Position numbers and translations under genes: made by a program
Notes under the pieces: generated by a model
The model's input: only the letters and a program-made list of their open reading frames with translations
Told to the model about the DNA's origin: nothing
Databases searched by the model: none
Origin: Sambucus nigra
Taxonomy: Eukaryota > Streptophyta > Magnoliopsida > Dipsacales > Adoxaceae
DNA length: 64,000 bases
Assembly (NCBI GenBank): GCA_949130495.1
Contig: OX422214.1
Location: 255,196,187 to 255,260,186, forward strand
Direction: 5' to 3'
Shown here: positions 58,880 through 64,000 of the stretch, piece by piece
Layout of the letters: each line of letters starts with the position of its first letter
Position numbering within the stretch: position 1 is the first letter of the stretch

Positions 58880-60360
58880 CTTCTCAGTATGAGTTTCTGC
58901 ATGAACCCTTGCGGTGGCACTTCTCAATCTTGAACTTCTGCGGTGGCCCTTGCAGGGCACCTCTCGAATGTCATTGATGCAGTGACCTTTGTAGTGGCAG
59001 TGACCCTTACAGTGGCACTTCTTAATCTTGAACTTCTGCGGTGCCCCTTGCGGGGCACCTCTCGAATGTCATTGCTGCAGTGACCCTTGCAGTGGGAGTG
59101 ACCCTTGTAGTGGCACTTCTCAATCTTGGACTTCTGCGGCGGTGGCCTTTGTGGGGCACCTCTCGAATGTCATTGCTGCAGTGACCCTTACAGTGAAACT
59201 TATCAATCTTAAACTTCTGCGGTGGCCCTTGCGGGGCACCTCTCGAATGTCATTACTGCAGTGACTCTTGCAGTGGCAGTGACCCTTACAGTGGCACTTC
59301 TCAATCTTGGACTTCTGTGGTGGCGACCCTTGCGGGGCACCTCTCGAATGTCATTGATGTACTGACCCTTGTAGTGGCAGTGACCCTTGCAGTGTCACTT
59401 CTCAATCTTGGACTTCTTCGGCGGTGGACCTTGCGGGACACCTCTTGAATGTCATTGTTACAGTGACCCTTGCAGTAGCAGCGACCCTTGCAGTGGCACT
59501 TCTCAATCTTGGACTTCTGCGGCGGTGGCCCTTGCGAGGAACCTCCTGATTGTCATTGCTGTAGTGACCCTTGAAGTGGCAGTGACTCTTGCAGTGGCAC
59601 TTCTCAATCTTGGACTTCTGCGGCGGTGGCGCTTGCGGGTCACCTCTCGAATGTCATTGATGTAGTGGCCCTTGCAGTGGCAGTGACCCTTACAGTGGCA
59701 CTTCTCAATCTTGGACTTCTGCGGTGGCCTCGAATGTCATTGATGCAGTGACTCTTGCGGCGGCCACTCTCAATCTTGGACTTCTGCAGTGGCCTTTGCG
59801 GGGCACTTCTTAAATGTCATTTCCATAGTGACCCTTGCGGAAACACCTCTCGATTGTCATTCTGCAGTGACCCTTGCGGCGGCACCTCTCGAATGTCATT
59901 TTTGAAGCGACCCTTGCAGTGGCACTTCTCGATCTTGTGCTTCTGAAGTGGCCTTTACGAAGGCACCTCTCGAATGTCATTTCTACAGCGACCCTTGCAG
60001 TGGCACTTCTCTATCTTGGGCTTTTGCAATATCCCTTGCGGGGCACTTCTCAGATGTCATTTCTGCAGTGACCCCTACGGTGGCCCTTCTCAACTTGGAC
60101 TTCTGCAGTGGCCCTTATGGGGTCCTAGAGGGACCGTTGCGGTGGACCCTCTCAACTTGGGCTTCTGTAGTGGAGGGACCCTGGGGTTCCTTCTCCAATA
60201 TGGCACTTCTGAGGTGGAGGGACTCTGGGGTTCCTTATCCAATATGGCACTTCTGTGCTGGAGGGACCGTAGGGGGTTCCTTCTCAATATGAGTTTCTAC
60301 CGGGACCCTGAGGGGTTCCTGCTCAATATGAGTTTCTGTCGGGACCTGGGTGGGTTTCTT
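58880..60360. repeat. Tandem array A, ~100-bp units with 18-bp subunits
   Basis: CTTCTCAATCTTGGACTTCT, then GCGGTGGCCCTTGCGG and CACCTCTCGAATGTCATTG, recur. The spacing of the CAATCTTG word is about 100-101 bp through 59302-59705 and irregular (66-108) elsewhere. CAGTGACCCTTGCAGTGG is a subunit. The array shortens and degrades toward 60360. Confidence 0.92.
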
Positions 60361-60599
60361 CTCAATATTTCCAATAAAAAAATATTTTTATTTATATTTT
60401 TTTGTAGGTAGACACCCTTCTACATTAGCCCCTCGTGCAAAGTCTTTTGTGTTGGGTAGACCAAAAGGCTTTGTACGCCATAAATTCAATTTTTTTTAGG
60501 GACCCTAGGGTTTCTTCATCATTCCCCTTAGGGTCATTAAATATTATGTCACTTCATCGTCAGTTTTGTAAATGAGGCCACTTATAGTGGACCTCCTTA

Positions 60600-62200
60600 T
60601 CAGCGTATAAACTTGGGCGGAGGGTTTACTCGCACTGAGCCCCTCATTTTTAGCCTTCTTTTATGGCCTTCTACTTTGTTTAAAGGGGTTGCTCATGGTG
60701 AACCCCTCGCCCTTGGAATTTTTTCAGTGTCCTTCTCTTGGGTAGAGGGGTTGCTCAATGTGATCCCCTCTCACTTGGCCTTCTTCTATGGCCTTCTATC
60801 TTAGGTGGGGGTTACTCGCGGTGAGCCCCTCGCCCTTGGCCTCCTTCTGTGGCTTTTCATCTTGGGCGGAGGGGTTACTCACGGTGAGCCCCTCGCCCTC
60901 AGCCTTCTTCTGCTGGCCTTTCCTCTTAGGTGGAGGGGTTACTCGCGATGGGCCCCTCACCCTTGGCTTTCCTCTGTGACCTTCTGTCTTGGGCAAAGGG
61001 GTTACTCACGGTGAGTCCCTCACCCTCTGCCTTCTTCTGTGGCCCTTCATCTTAAGCGAAGGGGTTACTCGCGATCAGCCCCTCGCCCTTATCCTTCTTC
61101 TGTGGCCTTTCATCTTGGGTGGAGGTAGTACTCGCGGTGGGCCCCTCGCCCTTGGCCTTCTTCTGTGGCCTTTCATCTTGGGTGGAGGGGTTACTCGTGG
61201 TGGGACCCTCTCCCTTGGCCTTCTTCTGTAGCCTTTCATCTTGGGCGAAGGGGTTACTCACGGTGAGCCCCTCGCCCTTGGCCGTCTTCTGTTGGCCTTT
61301 CCTCTTAGGCAAATGGGTGAATCATGATGTGCCCCTCACCCTTGACCTTCCTTTGTGGCCTTCTGTCTTGGGCGGAGGGGTTACTTGCGGTGAGACCCTT
61401 ACCCTTGGCCTTCTTCTGTGACCCTTCATCTTGGGCGGAGGAGTTACTCGCGATGAGACCCTCTCCCTTGGCCTTCTTCTGTGGCCCTTCATCTTGGGCG
61501 GAGGGGTTACTTGTAGTGAGCCCATAGCCCTTGGCCTTCTTGTGTAGCCTTTCATCTTGGGTGGAGGGGTTACTCGCCCTTGGCCTTCTTCTGTTGGCCT
61601 TTCCTCTTAGGCAGAGGGTTACTCGTGATGGGCCCCTCGCCCTTGGCCTTCCTTTGTGGCTTCTATCTTGGGTGGAGGGGTTACTCACGGTGAGTCCCTC
61701 GCCATCAACCTTCTTCTGTGGCCCTTCATCTTAGGCGGAGGGGTTACTCACACTGAGCCCCTCGCCCTTGCCATTCTTCTTTAGCCTTTCATCTTGGGTG
61801 GAGGGGTTACTCACGATGGGCCCCTCGACCTTGGCCTTCTTATATTAGCCTTTCCTCTTAGGCATAGGGGTTAGTCGTGATGGGCCCCTTGCCCTTGGCC
61901 TTCCTTTGTGGCCTTCTGTCTTGGGCGGAGGGGTTACTCGCAGTGAGCCCCTCAACCTTGGCCTTCTTCTGTGTCCTTCATCTTGGGCGTAGGAGTTACT
62001 CGCGATGAGTCCCTCTCCCTTGGTCTTCTTCTGTGGCCTTTCATCTTGGGTGGAGGGGTTACTCGTGATGGGCCCCTCGCCCTTGGCCTTCTTCTGTGGT
62101 CTTTCATCTTGGGTAGAGGTGTTGCTCGTAGTGAGCCCCTTGCCCTGAGTTCTTTTCACTAGCATCAAGTTTGGGAAGAGGGGTCACTCAAGGTGGATCC
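60600..62200. repeat. Tandem array B, 63-bp units (~25 copies)
   Basis: GGAGGGGTTACTCGCGGTGA, GCCCCTCGCCCTTGGCCTTC and TTCTGTGGCCTTTCATCTTG recur at 63-64-bp steps (for example 60871, 60935, 60998, 61061, 61124). The 63-bp period equals 21 codons. On the minus strand the units read as a Lys-rich peptide repeat (KKAKGEGLTASNPSAQDE) in ORFs at 61052-61312, 61305-61688 and 61845-62168, each limited by frameshifts. Confidence 0.95.
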
Positions 62201-62329
62201 TCTCGCCCTAGGCTATTTTCTGTTAAACTTGCAATCTTGGGAAGGTGGAGCCACTCTAAGTGGATCCCCACACTCCAAGCTATTTTATTATTTATTCACT
62301 TGCTTGAGGACTTCTCAATATTAGCCCCC

Positions 62330-63295
62330 TCGTGCAAAAGTGTCTTGCAATGTCGAGAGACTTGTTCACGAAACTGTCGTACCTTTTATTTATACTTGGC
62401 AGTTGCTCAAAACTGTTAGCGCTCTGGTGCCCTTGGAGCCTTGGGTGCTAAACTGTCGCACGTTATATTTATCCTTAACACTTGCTCAAGACTACGAGTG
62501 CTCCGGTGCCCTTGGAGCCTTAGGTGCTCAACTGGCGCACCTTCTATTTATACTTGGCACTTGCTCAAAACTGTGAGCGCTCCGGTGCCCTAGGAGCCTT
62601 AGGTGCTCATCTGGAGCACCTTACGTTTATACTTGGCACTTGCTCAAGGCTGTGAGCGCTCCGGTGCCCTTAGATCCTTAGGTGCTAAACAGTCGCACCT
62701 TATATTTATACTTGACACTTGCTCAATACTACGAGCGCTCCGGTGCCCTTAGATCCTTAGGTGCTCAACTGGCGCACCTTATATTTATACTTGGCCTTTG
62801 CTCAAGACTGTGAGCGCTCCGGCGCCCTTGGAGCTTTAGGTGCTAAACTGTCGTACATATACTTATACTGGCAATTGCTCAATATTGTGAGCGCTCCGAT
62901 GCCCTTGGATCCTTAGGTACTAAACTGTCGTACCTTATATTTATATTTATATTTGGCACTTGCTCAAGATTGTGAGCGCTCCGGTGCCCTTGGCGGCTAA
63001 GGTGCTCATCTGGACCACCTTATATTTATATTTGGCCCTTGCTCAAGACTGTGAGCGCTCCGGTTCCCTTGGAGTCTTAGGTACTAAACTTTCGTACCTT
63101 TATTTATACTTAGCAGTTGCTCAAGACTGTGAGCGCTCCGGTGCCCTTGGAGCCTTAGGTGCTAAACTGTCGCACCTTATATTTATACTTGGCAGTTGCT
63201 CAAGATTGTGAGCGCTCCTATGCCCTTGGAGCTTTAGGTACTAAACTGTTGTACCTTATATGTATAATTGCACTTGCTCAATACTTTGAGTTGCT
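62330..63295. repeat. Tandem array C, 79-bp units (~12 copies) with TATA-like sequence
   Basis: GAGCGCTCCGGTGCCCTTGG, GAGCCTTAGGTGCTAAACTG, TCGCACCTTATATTTATAC and TTGGCACTTGCTCAAG recur, with GAGCGCTCC at 62575, 62654, 62733, 62812, 62889, 62974, 63052, 63131 and 63210. On the minus strand each unit carries GCCAAGTATAAATATAAGG or a variant of it. Confidence 0.95.
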
Positions 63296-63339
63296 CTCTT
63301 TTATGTGAGAACCTCAAGATTGAACTTCCCATTTCCAAC

Positions 63340-63665
63340 TGTTGGGTATTTGCATATGAGAAGAGCAAGTTAAAAGATTGAAGCTGCCCCTCTAACTGCG
63401 GGATACTTGCATATAACTGAGCAAGTTAAAATTTGGACGCTGCCTCTCTAACTGCAGGGTACTTGCATATAGCTGAGCAAGTTTAAAATTTTGAGGTTGC
63501 CCCTTTAACTGCGAGTTACTTGCATATAACTGAGCAAGTTGAAATTTGGAAGTGGCTCCTCTAGTTGCGGGGTACTTGCATATAATTGAGCAAGTTAAAA
63601 ATTTTGAATCTACCCCTCTAACTGCGGGGTACTTGCATATGGGCTGAAGTAGTTAAAAAATTTAG
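63340..63665. repeat. Tandem array D, ~58-60-bp units (5-6 copies)
   Basis: CCCCTCTAACTGCGGGGTAC and TTGCATATAACTGAGCAAGT followed by TAAAATTT recur (about 63373-63650). Confidence 0.93.
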
Positions 63666-64000
63666 CGCAGCCCCATGTGCCTATGGGTTACTTTTTAGCG
63701 AACCCCCATGTGATTATGGAGTATTTCGTTATGCACATTCATTTCTTAGGGAGTAGCTAGGATATGGGGTTAGTCCTTCTCCTTCCCACAAACTTTGAAT
63801 AAAATTTCGCATATATCCTAAGTAAAGAAATAATTATTTCTTTATACAGAAATTTTCCCTTGGTCTGCAAGGTCCTTGTTCCAAACTTTCTTGGGAATAT
63901 TTTTTTCTTATAAGAATAACAAGTTTAGAGAGGGGGGTAGACCCGCTTCTCCCTATTTTCTGAAAACTGGTCAAGTAAATTTTCTTGAGAATAGAGGTTA
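63666..64000. other. Sequence beyond the arrays
   Basis: A small repeat of CCCCATGTG with TATGG and TAC/TTA (63670 and 63705), then AT-rich sequence with no gene recognised. Confidence 0.5.

Noticed and set aside
60613..62168. Hydrophobic Leu/Gly-rich plus-strand ORFs in array B
   Set aside because: They are short, shift frame repeatedly and come from the opposite strand of a GC-rich repeat. I see no start, signal or family.
58880..63665. Repeats with spacers resembling a CRISPR array
   Set aside because: Units are head-to-tail minisatellites without unique spacers, no cas-like genes are present, and the context is a plant genome.

Overview
This is a piece of a plant nuclear genome, most likely a eudicot. 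It is AT-rich and dominated by nested LTR retrotransposons with very long LTRs (about 2.5-3.7 kb). It contains one split host gene with canonical GT/AG introns, plus a LINE-1, a hAT element, a Mutator-type MITE and a probable Helitron end. I see no rRNA, tRNA, CRISPR array or bacterial-type operon. The species cannot be fixed from the sequence.

Layout. 1-14704: the 3' half of a decayed Tekay/Del-like chromovirus (gag-pol remnants 1-3949, then its 3' LTR). The LTR is split by a second chromovirus-type element (6185-14322) that left a perfect 5-bp duplication, GATAT. 14705-29059: a three-exon host gene for a membrane-anchored nucleotide-diphospho-sugar transferase. Its coding frame is open through all three exons (356 codons by my reading). 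Its 9.7-kb first intron holds a solo LTR, a 1.1-kb hAT element and a 184-bp Mutator-like MITE, each bounded by target duplications. 29165-35681: a truncated minus-strand chromovirus (gag, start of protease, PBS, complete LTR) abutting part of a second LTR. 37373-39856: a solo LTR with duplication GATTT. 40119 to about 44850: a decayed minus-strand LINE-1 with an internal 391-bp tandem duplication. 46262-50151: a truncated minus-strand Athila/Tat-like element. 50459-57470: an apparently chimeric LTR followed by a PBS and a decayed chromovirus interior. 57471-64000: a block of at least five different tandem arrays lying upstream, on the minus strand, of a TATA-like sequence.

The only gene likely to encode a working host protein is the glycosyltransferase-like gene. 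Everything else is mobile or repetitive DNA, and most coding remnants are broken by stops and frameshifts. The signals most worth following are non-coding. (1) A recurring stem-loop motif of about 57 nt occurs six times in the LTRs and interiors of related elements, and its inner stem shows compensatory changes. (2) Clusters of a CG-centred palindrome (CCGAATCGATTCGG) occur in several LTRs, including one from a different retrotransposon lineage, and appear to be replaced by GTCGAC-type palindromes in others. (3) About 12 tandem 79-bp units each carry a TATA-box-like sequence on the minus strand. Calls rest on reading the sequence and on family knowledge; no alignment or database search was run.
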